From: Ignavibacteria bacterium
GTDB taxonomy: Bacteria; Bacteroidota; Ignavibacteria; Ignavibacteriales; SURF-24
Direction of reading: 5' to 3'
DNA: 64,000 nucleotides
NCBI GenBank assembly: GCA_025612245.1
Contig: JAAXKQ010000011.1
Coordinates: 62,001 to 126,000 of the forward strand
Shown here: piece by piece, positions 24,397 through 34,139 of the stretch
Numbering within the stretch: the stretch's first letter is position 1
Layout of the letters: every line of letters begins with the position of its first letter
Notes under the pieces: generated by a model
What the model was told of the DNA's origin: nothing
What the model saw: only the letters and a program-made list of their open reading frames with translations
Databases searched by the model: none
Made by a program: the position numbers and the translations under genes

Positions 24397-25667
24397 AAAG
24401 ATAGCCCTTCTTTGAAGTTTGGTTGGTTTCTTGTATAAATTACGCGCCCGTTTTTAATTGTCATTACGTTCAGGTTCTTTCCCACCTGGTAGACTATGTC
24501 GGAATATTCAGTTGTGTCGAAGACCGCAAGGTCGGCCTTCTTTCCAGGTTCAATGCTCCCGGTCTCCTGGCTTAAAGCCAGGGCTTTTGCGGCATTTATT
24601 GTCACGGCCGAAATTACCTCTTCAATTGTCATCTTCATCTTTATTGCCGCAAGGCTCATAACAAGGTTCAGGTTTGCTATGTGTGAAGACCCGGGGTTAT
24701 AATCCGTTGAAATTGATACGATTGCCCCTTTTGAGATCAGGCTGCGTGCAGGGGCAAAGCCGTAGTCGAGGAAAAACGAGACGCCCGGAAGAAGTACGCA
24801 CACGGTTTCCGTAGCTGAGATTTTCTCGATGTCAGTTTCCTTAATTACCTCCAGGTGGTCCAGGCTCGTTGCGTTGTATTTTATTGCCAGGTCAACCCCG
24901 CCCATGGCATTAAACTGCTCGGAATGCAGTTTGATACTGAGTCCAAGATCTCTTGCCTTACGGAAGATCACCTCAACTTCTTCTTTGCTGAAAGCAGTTT
25001 TTTCCAGGAAAGCGTCGCAGAATTTCGCCAGGCGGTGTTCTGCAACCTCAGGCAGCATTTTTTCATTTATCAGCCTCAGGTAGCCTTCTTTATCCGAACG
25101 GTATTCGGCAGGGAAGCTGTGGGCTCCCAGAAAAGTCGGCACGATGTCAATTTCGTAGAGTGTGTTAAGGTGGTTTATGACGCGCAGAAGCTTAATTTCA
25201 TCCTCTGTACTCAGCCCGTAACCGCTTTTAATTTCAAGAGTTGTAATTCCCTGCGTAATGGCGTATTCAATCCTCGGTCGGGCAATTTTTACCAGTTCCT
25301 CAAAACCGGCATTCCTTACGGCATTGACCGTTCTTGCAATTCCGCCGCCTGAACGGGCAATTTCTTCGTAGCTTACACCCGAGAGCTTCTGCCTGAATTC
25401 ATCGGCTCTTGAGCCCGCGAATGCCAGGTGAGTGTGGCAGTCGATTAGCCCGGGGAGGATTACCTTGCCTTCCAGGCTGATTATATTCTGGAAGCTGCCA
25501 GGCTTTATTTTTGAAGAAGGAACGATATCTTTAATTATGTCATCTTCAAGCACCAGAGAGCAGCCTTCAAGCACGTTTACTTCCTGCATCTCAGGGCCGC
25601 GCTTAAAGTTCCTGCCCGAGGTACTGACAGTAACAATCTGCGAAGGAGAAGACAATAGTGTAATCAT
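24393..25667 (-). CDS. hutI: Imidazolonepropionase
   Basis: Hydrolyses imidazolone-5-propionate to N-formimino-glutamate in histidine breakdown. An amidohydrolase-fold enzyme with the metal motif DCHTHLAFAG near residue 77, a second His site around KLHSEQF, and STDYNPGSS near the C-terminus. The ORF track begins at a TTG at 25685; the ATG at 25667 is preferred and gives 424 residues. Products feed the next two genes directly. Histidase (hutH) and urocanase (hutU) are not in the window. Confidence 0.94.
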   Translation of the reverse strand: MITLLSSPSQIVTVSTSGRNFKRGPEMQEVNVLEGCSLVLEDDIIKDIVPSSKIKPGSFQNIISLEGKVILPGLIDCHTHLAFAGSRADEFRQKLSGVSYEEIARSGGGIARTVNAVRNAGFEELVKIARPRIEYAITQGITTLEIKSGYGLSTEDEIKLLRVINHLNTLYEIDIVPTFLGAHSFPAEYRSDKEGYLRLINEKMLPEVAEHRLAKFCDAFLEKTAFSKEEVEVIFRKARDLGLSIKLHSEQFNAMGGVDLAIKYNATSLDHLEVIKETDIEKISATETVCVLLPGVSFFLDYGFAPARSLISKGAIVSISTDYNPGSSHIANLNLVMSLAAIKMKMTIEEVISAVTINAAKALALSQETGSIEPGKKADLAVFDTTEYSDIVYQVGKNLNVMTIKNGRVIYTRNQPNFKEGLSL

Positions 25668-25893
25668 AAGATATAATCCCGCCAAAAACTTATGTCGGTT
25701 GAAAAAATTATTTCTACAGGGTGAATAAATATAAATAATTGCGCGTTCATTTGTAATACTCTGATGGGGAGTCCTCGTCCTTTATTTTAATTTTAAAAAG
25801 CAAAAAGCCCATTTTGAGTAAAAAAGAGGAATATTTTGGCTATAACTCGATAATTTTGTAAATTGCACTATTAAAAATAAAAGGACTTGGAAA

Positions 25894-27390
25894 ATGCCGC
25901 CATCAAGAAAGCTGAAAATTCTTTTTGTTACTTCTGAAGTTGTTCCTTTTGTTAAGACTGGTGGACTGGCTGACGTTTCAGCAGCTTTACCTCAAACTCT
26001 GACTGAACTTGGGCATGAGGTTAGAATTGTTGTTCCAAAGTATGGCGCTATTGATGAAAGAAGGTTTAAGATTCATGAGGTCGTCAGGCTAAAGGATCTG
26101 ACGCTTAATATCGGCGATAAAGACGTGGTCTTTTCTCTCAGGTCTTCCTTCTTGGTGGGGCAGAAAGCCCGGGTCCAGATTTATTTTCTCGATAACTACG
26201 AATATTTCGGCAGCAGGCAGGGCCTGTATGTCGACCCTAATACCGGGACGGACTATCCAGATAACGACGAACGTTTTATACTCTTAGCACGCAGCATTTT
26301 TGAACTGATCAATAAGCTCGGCTGGATACCCGATATAATACACGGCAACGACTGGCAGACAGGCCTTATTCCGGCATACCTGAAGACGATTTATAAAGAC
26401 GATCCTTCGGTGGCATCGGTTAAAAGCGTTTTTACGGTCCATAACCTCGCATACCAGGGCTTTTTCCCGAAAGACGAGTTTTATAAGACGGGGCTTCCCG
26501 AAGAACTGAATTCCGAGAAGGGAATTGAGATATACGGAAGGCTTAACTTTATGAAAAGCGGCCTTATGTTCTCAGACGCAATTACCACCGTAAGCGAACG
26601 CTACGCCGAGGAGATTACAAAAGACGAGGAGTTGAGTGCAGGCCTTAAAAGCGTTCTTACAAAAAGGAAAAAGGACCTGTACGGAATCATTAACGGAATT
26701 GATGACAAGCTTTGGAATCCGGAGACCGACAGTCTGATCCCGAAGAAATATTCAGCCAGGACTTTTGACGAGAAAGCTGAAAATAAAAAGGCACTTACTG
26801 AAAAATTTGAACTTCCTTACGACGAAAATATACCGGTTATCGGATGCATTTCAAGGCTTGTGGATGCAAAGGGTTTCGACCTGATTGCCGCAATTATCGA
26901 AGACCTGATGCAGATGAATCTTCAGATGGTTCTCCTTGGTACCGGCGACAGGAAATACCATACATTGTTCGAGGATATTCATTCTAAATACCCGCAGAAA
27001 TTCTCCTGCTACCTGGGTTTTGATGACGAGCTGGCGCACCTGATTGAAGCCGGGAGCGATATGTTCCTCATGCCTTCACGATATGAACCCTGCGGGCTTA
27101 ACCAGATGTACAGCCTTATGTACGGAACTGTCCCCGTTGTGCGCGAAACAGGCGGACTGGCCGATACGGTCGATAAATACAACGAAAAGGAAGAAACGGG
27201 AAACGGATTCGTTTTTAAGAAATATGACTCCCCGGATCTCCTCAGGGAAATTAAAAGAGCCGTAAAGGTTTTTGGCGAGAGAAAAGCCTGGACTAAAATT
27301 GCGAAAAACGGCATGAAGTCCGACTTCTCTTGGATGGCTTCTGCTAAGAAATATGTGGAATTGTACAAGAAAATTTTAATTAATGATTAA
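25894..27390 (+). CDS. glgA: Glycogen/starch synthase, ADP-glucose type
   Basis: A GT5 glycosyltransferase that extends alpha-1,4-glucan from ADP-glucose. The KTGGLADV motif near residues 23-30 binds ADP-glucose. The C-terminal half has GCISRLVDAKGFDL and PSRYEPCGLNQMYSLMYGTVPVVRETGGL, the donor site of the GT-B fold. The 498 residues are family-typical. It shares a boundary base with the next gene (TAATGG). Upstream is an AT-rich divergent region with a lone -7-like TAATTTTG at 25851-25858 but no matching -33. Confidence 0.95.
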   Translation: MPPSRKLKILFVTSEVVPFVKTGGLADVSAALPQTLTELGHEVRIVVPKYGAIDERRFKIHEVVRLKDLTLNIGDKDVVFSLRSSFLVGQKARVQIYFLDNYEYFGSRQGLYVDPNTGTDYPDNDERFILLARSIFELINKLGWIPDIIHGNDWQTGLIPAYLKTIYKDDPSVASVKSVFTVHNLAYQGFFPKDEFYKTGLPEELNSEKGIEIYGRLNFMKSGLMFSDAITTVSERYAEEITKDEELSAGLKSVLTKRKKDLYGIINGIDDKLWNPETDSLIPKKYSARTFDEKAENKKALTEKFELPYDENIPVIGCISRLVDAKGFDLIAAIIEDLMQMNLQMVLLGTGDRKYHTLFEDIHSKYPQKFSCYLGFDDELAHLIEAGSDMFLMPSRYEPCGLNQMYSLMYGTVPVVRETGGLADTVDKYNEKEETGNGFVFKKYDSPDLLREIKRAVKVFGERKAWTKIAKNGMKSDFSWMASAKKYVELYKKILIND

Positions 27391-27962
27391 TGGCTAATCA
27401 TGCTGTGTTTTTTGACCGGGACGGAACCTTAAACCTGGATCCCGGCTACCTGGGAGAGGCTGAACAAGTTGTGCTTCTGCCCGGCGTTGCAGAGGCTCTG
27501 CTGAGATTGAAAAAAGAAGGCTTCAGGATTGTTGTAATATCAAATCAGTCCGGCATTGCACGGGGATATTTTACTGCCAAAGAGGTTGACGCTGTCAACC
27601 GGAGAATAAATGAGCTCCTTAAGGAATCGGGTGTTACTGTGGATGCTTTCTATTACTGCCCTTATCACCCGGACTTCAATACTCCTGAGGAATGCAGGTG
27701 CAGAAAGCCTTCGCCCCAACTGGTCTTCATGGCCGCCAGGGACTTTGATATCGACCTCGGGAGGTCTTACTTCGTTGGCGACATGATCTCGGACGTTGAA
27801 TGCGGTATTAATGCAGGGGTTAAAACCATCCTGCTAAAAAATACGCTCAAAGAGGAACAAATTTCAGGCTTGCTTGTAAAAGATAAGCTCCCCAACTTTA
27901 TTGCTGAAAATTTAATTGATGCGTCGGATTTTATTATTAAAGATTTTTCCGGAGGAAATTGA
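27390..27962 (+). CDS. gmhB: D-glycero-D-manno-heptose-1,7-bisphosphate 7-phosphatase-like HAD
   Basis: A small HAD phosphatase used in ADP-heptose supply for lipopolysaccharide or S-layer glycans. FFDRDGTLN holds the Asp nucleophile (Asp9) and acid/base (Asp11), and VVISNQSGIARG is motif II. A zinc-type loop, CPYHPDFNTPEECRCRKP, near residues 90-107, is typical of GmhB. Motif IV is YFVGDMISDVECG. The heptose role is inferred from family; histidinol-phosphatase relatives have the same layout. It joins glgA and the lipoprotein gene without gaps. Confidence 0.88.
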   Translation: MANHAVFFDRDGTLNLDPGYLGEAEQVVLLPGVAEALLRLKKEGFRIVVISNQSGIARGYFTAKEVDAVNRRINELLKESGVTVDAFYYCPYHPDFNTPEECRCRKPSPQLVFMAARDFDIDLGRSYFVGDMISDVECGINAGVKTILLKNTLKEEQISGLLVKDKLPNFIAENLIDASDFIIKDFSGGN

Positions 27963-29129
27963 TTGTACTCAAAGTTTAAGTATATATACCTGCTGGTCCT
28001 AACTGGCTTCTCAATGTTCCTTACTTCCTGCAGCGATGACCCTACGTCGACAGGATTGGGACTTCTGGACAACTACATAGCTCTTAACGCGGACAGCTCG
28101 GTTCAGACTGAGTCCGCTTCTTACTTCAGGACGGCTGCACAGCTTTCCTCTTCAGACAGGATCCTCTTAGGCAGGCACGGCAACCTGAAGGCTTCAATGC
28201 TCGTTCAGTTTGCCCTGACAACAATACCAGACACGACGAGAAATGCACTTAAAAACGGCACGCTCAGCGTCAAGTCCGCTACAATTGAAATGTCTCCTGT
28301 CTATACGATCGGAAGCAGCAGCGCAAATTTCGACTTCTCGGTCCATAAAATTAAGGATTACTGGAGCCAGTATTTTACTGCCGATAGCATTTCAAAACTC
28401 TCCTATGATGCGCCCAACCTGAAAACTTCACTCGACCAGGTAGACACACTTTATACGATGCACCTGGATAACAATGCAGTTGCAGAGATGCTTAAGGATT
28501 CAAACTACGTCTATAGCAAAAATTACGGGTTCTACTTCGAACCAAGCTCCAACTCGGGCAGGATTGTAGGATTTCAGGCCATAGCCTTGAGTCCCATAAA
28601 ATCGATCATGTATATGAAAGTGGTCTTTGCAAGGCAGGCGGGAGGCGAATACACGCTGAGCTTCAGCGCAAATAACGACCTTCATACCATTTCCGGAACA
28701 ATGCCACAGGTTTCATCCACAGATCTGGTCGTTCAGGGCGGGCTTGCCGTCAGCTCCAAGTTCATGATCAGTACGGCAAACATACCTGAAGACGCCATTA
28801 TCAACAGTGCCATCCTGGAACTGACCGTAGACACGCTTAACAGCGTTCTGGGAAGTCCCGCCTCGAACTATCTCGTCGTTAAATTTGTGACCAATGGAAG
28901 CACAAATTCTTACGACTCGACAAAGACGACCGTACTTAACAGGTCGGGCAATGTATTCTCAGGAAACATTGCATCCCACATTCAAAGATGGGTTAATCAC
29001 GAGGCAAACAACGGACTGATGATTTCTCTTGGCGACGAGGTCAGGTCAGCTGACCTTTATTCGTTTCTTAGCAGCAACTCGGCCAGCAGGCCAAGGCTCA
29101 AGATCCTTTATACAGCAAAAAAGAAGTAG
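27963..29129 (+). CDS. Outer-membrane lipoprotein, DNRLRE-like C-terminus
   Basis: The start is TTG with a strong ribosome site (GGAGGAAATTGA). The N-terminus is a lipoprotein signal ending MFLTSC, with Cys23 as the lipidated residue and Ser next to it, which favours the outer membrane. The rest is beta-rich and secretory in style. Near the C-terminus, strands ending in IQRWVNHEANNGLMIS and RPRLKILYT recall DNRLRE-type carbohydrate-binding folds. It directly follows gmhB and precedes a beta-barrel protein, so the pair may act together at the outer membrane. The function is unknown. Confidence 0.75.
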   Translation: MYSKFKYIYLLVLTGFSMFLTSCSDDPTSTGLGLLDNYIALNADSSVQTESASYFRTAAQLSSSDRILLGRHGNLKASMLVQFALTTIPDTTRNALKNGTLSVKSATIEMSPVYTIGSSSANFDFSVHKIKDYWSQYFTADSISKLSYDAPNLKTSLDQVDTLYTMHLDNNAVAEMLKDSNYVYSKNYGFYFEPSSNSGRIVGFQAIALSPIKSIMYMKVVFARQAGGEYTLSFSANNDLHTISGTMPQVSSTDLVVQGGLAVSSKFMISTANIPEDAIINSAILELTVDTLNSVLGSPASNYLVVKFVTNGSTNSYDSTKTTVLNRSGNVFSGNIASHIQRWVNHEANNGLMISLGDEVRSADLYSFLSSNSASRPRLKILYTAKKK

Positions 29130-29161
29130 TTAAATATTCCTGAACAAGGTTAAAATATAAT

Positions 29162-30400
29162 ATGAAATTTTTAAGACCAATTATCATTCTAGCTTTTCTT
29201 TCCTCTTTTGCATTTGCACAGGGCGGATCGGTTTACTCCAGACTCGGTGCCGGGGAACTGGACCGCGCCTATTCAGCACGCAGACTCGGTCTCGGAGAAC
29301 TTGGCTTTGCCGTCAGCGACAGGGATTTCATCGGCACCTTAAATCCTGCCGGATGGACAAGCCTTAATCTTACGCGCTTTGAAATTGCGGTTAATTTCCA
29401 GGACCTGAAGATGCAGGACAACAATAATAGCAGATATTCAACTCTTACACGGTTCTCTGGTTTTGTTCTGGGCGTTCCCCTCGAAAGAAGCCTCGGGTTG
29501 TCGCTTGTGGCAGGAATTACTCCTTATACAAATGTTAATTATCTGGTCAGGCTGAAGGGGCAGAACGTCGATAGCCCTTATGACGTTGACTATGAAGGCA
29601 GCGGCTCCATTACAAAGACCTTTATCGGTACTTCTTACCGGCTGCCCTTTGACATGAGCCTTGGCGCATCTTTCGACTACTATATTGGAAACCTGAATTA
29701 CTATTCAAGGATTAATTTCCAGAACACCGACTTTACAAATTCGGAATACCAGACTCAATATAAATCCTCTGGCCTCGGAGGCACTTTCGGCCTCATATCA
29801 AACGACTTTTCAAAACTCCTTAACCTGAGTTCCATTTCAAACCTGAGACTTGGTGCTTCATACAGCTTCAGAAGCGAATTCAATGCAGACAGCGGTGAGG
29901 TGCGTACGACATCGCTTGGTACCAGTACGCTTACTTCCAGCAAATCCAGGCTTCAGCTTCCCATGAACTTCGGCCTGGGACTTAGCTTTGTTTATAATAA
30001 CTCTTTTCAGTTCCTGCTGGACTATTTCTACCAGCCATGGAGCCAGTATAAGTTTAACGGCAAAGAGTTATCAGGCCTCAGGGATGACCATAAGCTGAGC
30101 GCAGGAGTCGAGTACAGAAATCCAAATGCAAATGCCCGCGGATTCTGGGAAACACTCATGCTCAGGGGCGCACTCAGCTATGAGAAGACTCAGTACCAGT
30201 TAAACGGAAAGGGAGTCGACCAGTATTCGGTTTACGGAGGCGTTTCACTGCCTCTGGAATATGAGAACACTCTGGACCTTGGCCTGCAGTACTCAATGAG
30301 GGGATCGACCGAGAATAATCTTCTGAAAGAAAATATTTTTAAGCTAAATGTTACTTTAAGCCTTGGTGAGCTCTGGTTCTTCAGACCACAGGGAAGGTAA
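29162..30400 (+). CDS. Outer-membrane beta-barrel protein (FadL/OmpP1-like layout)
   Basis: A 412-residue protein with a signal peptide (about residues 1-19, ending FAFAQG) and many alternating amphipathic strands with aromatic girdle residues through to the C-terminus. The N-terminal GSVYSRLGAGELDRAYSARRLGLGELGFAV segment resembles the plug-like start of FadL-type proteins in this phylum. That places it in the outer membrane, perhaps as a porin or transporter, but no substrate can be read from the sequence. It is separated from the preceding lipoprotein gene by 32 bases. Confidence 0.75.
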   Translation: MKFLRPIIILAFLSSFAFAQGGSVYSRLGAGELDRAYSARRLGLGELGFAVSDRDFIGTLNPAGWTSLNLTRFEIAVNFQDLKMQDNNNSRYSTLTRFSGFVLGVPLERSLGLSLVAGITPYTNVNYLVRLKGQNVDSPYDVDYEGSGSITKTFIGTSYRLPFDMSLGASFDYYIGNLNYYSRINFQNTDFTNSEYQTQYKSSGLGGTFGLISNDFSKLLNLSSISNLRLGASYSFRSEFNADSGEVRTTSLGTSTLTSSKSRLQLPMNFGLGLSFVYNNSFQFLLDYFYQPWSQYKFNGKELSGLRDDHKLSAGVEYRNPNANARGFWETLMLRGALSYEKTQYQLNGKGVDQYSVYGGVSLPLEYENTLDLGLQYSMRGSTENNLLKENIFKLNVTLSLGELWFFRPQGR

Positions 30401-30419
30401 ATATTAAACAGGATTAAGA

Positions 30420-30857
30420 ATGAAAATCGCTATTGCATCTGATCATGCGGGTTTCCGATATAAAGAAATCATAAAAAAGTATCTTTGTGAAAAAGGTTTT
30501 GAGGTTTTAGATCACGGCACTGCTTCTGAAGAGTCGGTGGATTATCCCGATTTTATCAGGCCCGCAGCGCTTGAGGTCGCAATGAACAAGGTAGACAGGG
30601 CCATCGGGGTTTGCGGCAGCGGGATTGGAGTTTCAATTGTCGCCAATAAAGTCCGCGGCGTCAGGGCTGCCCTGGCTCTGAATGAGCAGATGGCAGAACT
30701 CTCTGTCATGCACAACAACGCCAACTTTCTGGCTCTTTCGGAAAGGTTCATTGACGAAAACTGCCTCCTTAAGATCGTTGATGCGTGGTTGAATGCGAAA
30801 TTTGAGGGGGGAAGACACCTCAGGCGGGTTAATAAAATTGAACAGCTGGAGAATTGA
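30420..30857 (+). CDS. rpiB: Ribose-5-phosphate isomerase B
   Basis: Interconverts ribose-5-phosphate and ribulose-5-phosphate. IASDHAGF near the N-terminus, GVCGSGIGVSIVANK with the catalytic Cys (near residue 65), and SVMHNNANFLALSER are RpiB signatures. The 145-residue length fits. It follows the barrel gene by 19 bases and may share its transcript. Lac/rpi family members can also act on allose-6-phosphate, though the ribose role is the default. Confidence 0.93.
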   Translation: MKIAIASDHAGFRYKEIIKKYLCEKGFEVLDHGTASEESVDYPDFIRPAALEVAMNKVDRAIGVCGSGIGVSIVANKVRGVRAALALNEQMAELSVMHNNANFLALSERFIDENCLLKIVDAWLNAKFEGGRHLRRVNKIEQLEN

Positions 30858-30923
30858 TCCGTTCAGGCATTAAGAGATTCCGGAAAAGGATAAATTATAT
30901 TATAAATAAAATTGAAGTAAATT

Positions 30924-32237
30924 ATGATGAACAATTTGCAAAACGACAGCGAGATTTTCGAAATTGCAAATCTCGAACTTTCACGTCAGCAGAACAATCT
31001 TGAACTGATCGCTTCTGAAAATTTTGTCAGCATGGCTGTCCTCGAAGCAGCCGGCTCGATCCTTACGAATAAGTATGCCGAAGGCTACCCTGGAAAAAGG
31101 TACTACGGCGGCTGCGAATACGTCGATATGGCCGAAAACGTTGCCCGCGAACGCCTCAAGAAACTCTTTGGCGCAGACTATGCCAACGTACAGCCCCACA
31201 GCGGCTCCCAGGCAAATATGGCTGTCTATATGACACTCATTCACCCCGGGGATACAATACTTGGACTTAACCTTGCACACGGGGGCCACCTTACACACGG
31301 ATCACCCGTTAACTTCTCGGGCCAGATCTACAGGGCTGTTTCTTACAGCCTGGACGAAAAGACACAGCGGATAGATTATAACCAGGTAGCTGACCTGGCA
31401 AAAAAAGAAAAGCCGAAGCTCATCATTATGGGTGCAAGTGCATATTCAAGGGACTGGGATTACGCAAAATTCAGGGAAATTGCCGACTCCGTTGGCGCTC
31501 TTTTAATGATGGATATGGCTCACCCGGCAGGCCTTATTGCAAAGGGGCTTCTTAATAATCCTCTTCCTTACTGCGACGTGGTTACCTCCACGACACACAA
31601 GACCTTAAGGGGCCCAAGAGGCGGCATAATTCTGGTCGGCAAGGACAGGGAAAACCCGCTTGGCATTAAAACTCCTAAGGGCGACCGCCTTAAGCTGATG
31701 TCTGAGATTTTCGACAGCATGGTTATGCCGGGCGTTCAGGGCGGACCTCTCATGCACATCATAATGGCAAAGGCCGTTGCCTTCGGTGAAGCCCTGCAGG
31801 ATTCCTTTACGGATTATGCAAAGCAGATAATAATAAATTCAAAGGCACTTGCCGCAAAGCTCCTTGAGATGGATTACAACATTGTTTCTGGCGGTACGGA
31901 TAACCACCTCATGCTCGTTGACCTTACGAACAAGAACATTACCGGCAAGCAGGCTGAAAACGCGCTCGGACTTGCCGGAATAACGGTCAATAAGAACATG
32001 GTGCCTTTCGACAAGCGCAGCCCGTTTGTCACCAGCGGCATCAGGATCGGGACCCCTGCTGTTACGACAAGGGGAATGAAAGAAGCCGAAATGGAAACCA
32101 TTGCCGCCTATATTGACAAGGCCATAAGGAATTATGAGAATGAGGAGGTCCTTTCCTCGATAAAAGGCGACGTAAAGAATCTCTGCTCCGGTTTCCCGCT
32201 TTATCCTGAACTGGGCGCTCTTTCTTTTAAGTCTTAA
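30924..32237 (+). CDS. glyA: Serine hydroxymethyltransferase
   Basis: Interconverts serine and glycine while loading tetrahydrofolate with a one-carbon unit. The PLP lysine is Lys226 in [14 protein letters not shown]. The folate/PLP residues [10 protein letters not shown] near the N-terminus and [15 protein letters not shown] are typical. The 437-residue length is slightly long for bacteria because of the first 10 residues. It is cytoplasmic. It is followed by a large perfect palindrome before tatC. Confidence 0.97.
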   Translation: MMNNLQNDSEIFEIANLELSRQQNNLELIASENFVSMAVLEAAGSILTNKYAEGYPGKRYYGGCEYVDMAENVARERLKKLFGADYANVQPHSGSQANMAVYMTLIHPGDTILGLNLAHGGHLTHGSPVNFSGQIYRAVSYSLDEKTQRIDYNQVADLAKKEKPKLIIMGASAYSRDWDYAKFREIADSVGALLMMDMAHPAGLIAKGLLNNPLPYCDVVTSTTHKTLRGPRGGIILVGKDRENPLGIKTPKGDRLKLMSEIFDSMVMPGVQGGPLMHIIMAKAVAFGEALQDSFTDYAKQIIINSKALAAKLLEMDYNIVSGGTDNHLMLVDLTNKNITGKQAENALGLAGITVNKNMVPFDKRSPFVTSGIRIGTPAVTTRGMKEAEMETIAAYIDKAIRNYENEEVLSSIKGDVKNLCSGFPLYPELGALSFKS

Positions 32238-32262
32238 TTTGTAAGTAAATAATCTTAATTAG

Positions 32263-32294
32263 GGATGGCAGTTTCTCCGGAGAAACTGCCATCC
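32263..32294. repeat. 32-bp perfect palindrome between glyA and tatC
   Basis: GGATGGCAGTTTCTCC is followed at once by its exact reverse complement. As RNA it would fold into a 14-bp stem with a CCGG loop. No run of T follows on the plus strand (GAATAAAAAG), so it is not a classic terminator; an mRNA-end stabiliser or a protein-binding site are the alternatives. Confidence 0.8.
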
Positions 32295-32310
32295 GAATAA
32301 AAAGAAACAT

Positions 32311-33066
32311 TTGAGTTTGGAAAAAACAGATTTGTTTGACACTGATAAGCCTCAGCCCGGCGAAATGTCATTCCTGGATCACCTGGAAGAGCTAAGATGG
32401 AGAATTATATATTCTCTTATAGGAGTTATCGCAGGAACGGTCATCTGCTGGATATATAGCGACTTCCTCATAACCAATATACTGCTTGCCCCGGCTACCA
32501 GGGCAGGGATAAAGCTGCAGAACCTGCGCCCATTCGGACAGATATTCCTGTACTTTGAGATTTCAATGATAGGGGGTATAATACTGAGTCTGCCAAATCT
32601 GGTCTATCAGCTCTGGAAATTTATTGAACCTGCCTTAAGAAACAACGAGAAAAAGTACATAAGCGCAATTGTGCTTTTTACTACCTTCTGCTTTCTGACC
32701 GGAATTGCTTTTGCTTATTTCGTAATGCTTCCCCTGACATTTGGCTTTGCCGCAAACTTTGGCTCCAAGGCCATAGAAAATAATTTTGCAGTAGATGAAT
32801 ATCTTTCGATCATTGTAAGTATAATGCTGGGTGCCGGTGTGGTCTTTGAACTGCCGATGCTTTCTTTTTTCCTTTCAAAGCTGGGCATTCTGAAGCCGCA
32901 GATCATGAGGCGCTACAGGAGGCATGCTATAGTGGTTATAATGATTCTGGCTGCATTCCTTACCCCGGGAACCGATCCCGTTTCGCAGCTTGTTTTAGCT
33001 GTACCATTGGTTTTATTGTACGAAATAAGTATATTCGTATCTAAAATGTCACAAAGGAAATCTTGA
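32311..33066 (+). CDS. tatC: Twin-arginine translocase subunit TatC
   Basis: The receptor subunit of the Tat pathway, which exports folded proteins such as the ActB-type iron-sulfur protein encoded in this window. It has six membrane helices. The opening MSFLDHLEELRWRI is the conserved cytoplasmic start of TatC, and the helix 3-5 region contains the expected FELPMLSFFLSKLG and RRHAIVVIMILAAFLTPGTDP. The start is TTG with little Shine-Dalgarno. It overlaps the next gene by four bases (TTGA). No tatA or tatB gene is in the window. Confidence 0.95.
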   Translation: MSLEKTDLFDTDKPQPGEMSFLDHLEELRWRIIYSLIGVIAGTVICWIYSDFLITNILLAPATRAGIKLQNLRPFGQIFLYFEISMIGGIILSLPNLVYQLWKFIEPALRNNEKKYISAIVLFTTFCFLTGIAFAYFVMLPLTFGFAANFGSKAIENNFAVDEYLSIIVSIMLGAGVVFELPMLSFFLSKLGILKPQIMRRYRRHAIVVIMILAAFLTPGTDPVSQLVLAVPLVLLYEISIFVSKMSQRKS

Positions 33067-34043
33067 TTAAATCACAATTATCCGATATTAGTTCTCCGAT
33101 TAAGACTGAACTGGAGTGTTTTAACGACCTTTTTAAGAAGTCATTAAGATCCAGTGTCGGCCTGGTCGATCTGGTCACAAGGTTTATTCTAAAGCAGAAG
33201 GGGAAGAAAATACGTCCTTTGCTGGTGCTCCTTTCTGCCAAGGTTGCTGGTGGCGTGAACGAGAGGACGTACCGCGGCGCAATACTCGTGGAACTTCTGC
33301 ATACTGCAACGCTAGTGCATGATGACGTGGTTGACAATGCAGACAAAAGACGGGGCCTGCCCTCAATTAATGCCATCTGGAAAAACAAGATTGCCGTTCT
33401 CATGGGTGACTACCTGCTTGCACGCGGACTGATGATTGCTATTAACGGAAAGGATTTCGATTTCCTGGGCATAGTCACCGATGCCGTAAAACGCATGTCC
33501 GAAGGAGAGCTCCTGCAGATAAACAAGACCCGTAAGCTCGACATAGACGAGGACACATATTTCAGGATAATTTCGGATAAAACTGCCTCACTGCTTGCCA
33601 CCTGCTGTGAAATCGGTGCCGTCAGTGCCACGGAAGATAGCCGGCTTCATGCCTCGATGCGAAAGTTCGGGGAATATATTGGAATCGCCTTCCAGATTAG
33701 GGACGATATACTGGATTATGTGGGTACCTCGAGCATTATCGGTAAGCCGCTTGGCGGGGACATAAAAGAGAAGAAAATTACACTCCCGCTTATTTATGCC
33801 CTTAAACAGGCAAGTCCGGCTGAAGCCTCTTCCATACTCAAAATGATAAAGAAAGGGAGCAAAAACGACGGCGTGAAAAAGGTCATCGATTTTGTAAAGA
33901 GGCATAGGGGAATTGAATATGCAATTGAGACTGCTCACAGCTACTCAGAACGGGCTAAGGAGCTTTTAGACCAGTTCCCGGATTCTGAAGGGAAGCTTGC
34001 CCTTTTGGCACTGGTGGATTTCATAATTGACAGAAAAAATTAA
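33063..34043 (+). CDS. Polyprenyl diphosphate synthase
   Basis: Builds a long all-trans isoprenoid diphosphate, in this context most likely for the menaquinone side chain. The first Asp-rich motif is LVHDDVVDNADKRRG near residue 80 and the second is IRDDILDY near residue 217. LMGDYLLARG lies between them. Length (326) fits octaprenyl/heptaprenyl synthases. The TTG start overlaps the tatC stop, so the two are co-translated. Chain length cannot be read reliably from the sequence. An intrinsic terminator follows. Confidence 0.93.
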   Translation: MIKSQLSDISSPIKTELECFNDLFKKSLRSSVGLVDLVTRFILKQKGKKIRPLLVLLSAKVAGGVNERTYRGAILVELLHTATLVHDDVVDNADKRRGLPSINAIWKNKIAVLMGDYLLARGLMIAINGKDFDFLGIVTDAVKRMSEGELLQINKTRKLDIDEDTYFRIISDKTASLLATCCEIGAVSATEDSRLHASMRKFGEYIGIAFQIRDDILDYVGTSSIIGKPLGGDIKEKKITLPLIYALKQASPAEASSILKMIKKGSKNDGVKKVIDFVKRHRGIEYAIETAHSYSERAKELLDQFPDSEGKLALLALVDFIIDRKN

Positions 34044-34066
34044 AATTACCCGGTAAAGTTTTCTTC

Positions 34067-34112
34067 AAGGACTGATCTTCTGCTTTTATTTTAGATCCGT
34101 CCTTTTATTTTA
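34067..34112 (+). terminator. Terminator of the tatC/prenyl synthase unit
   Basis: AAGGAC-GATCT pairs with AGATC-GTCCTT (one mismatch in the middle), followed by TTATTTTATA. Confidence 0.65.
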
Positions 34113-34139
34113 TATACTGAAATTGCACCGGGGTTTAAC

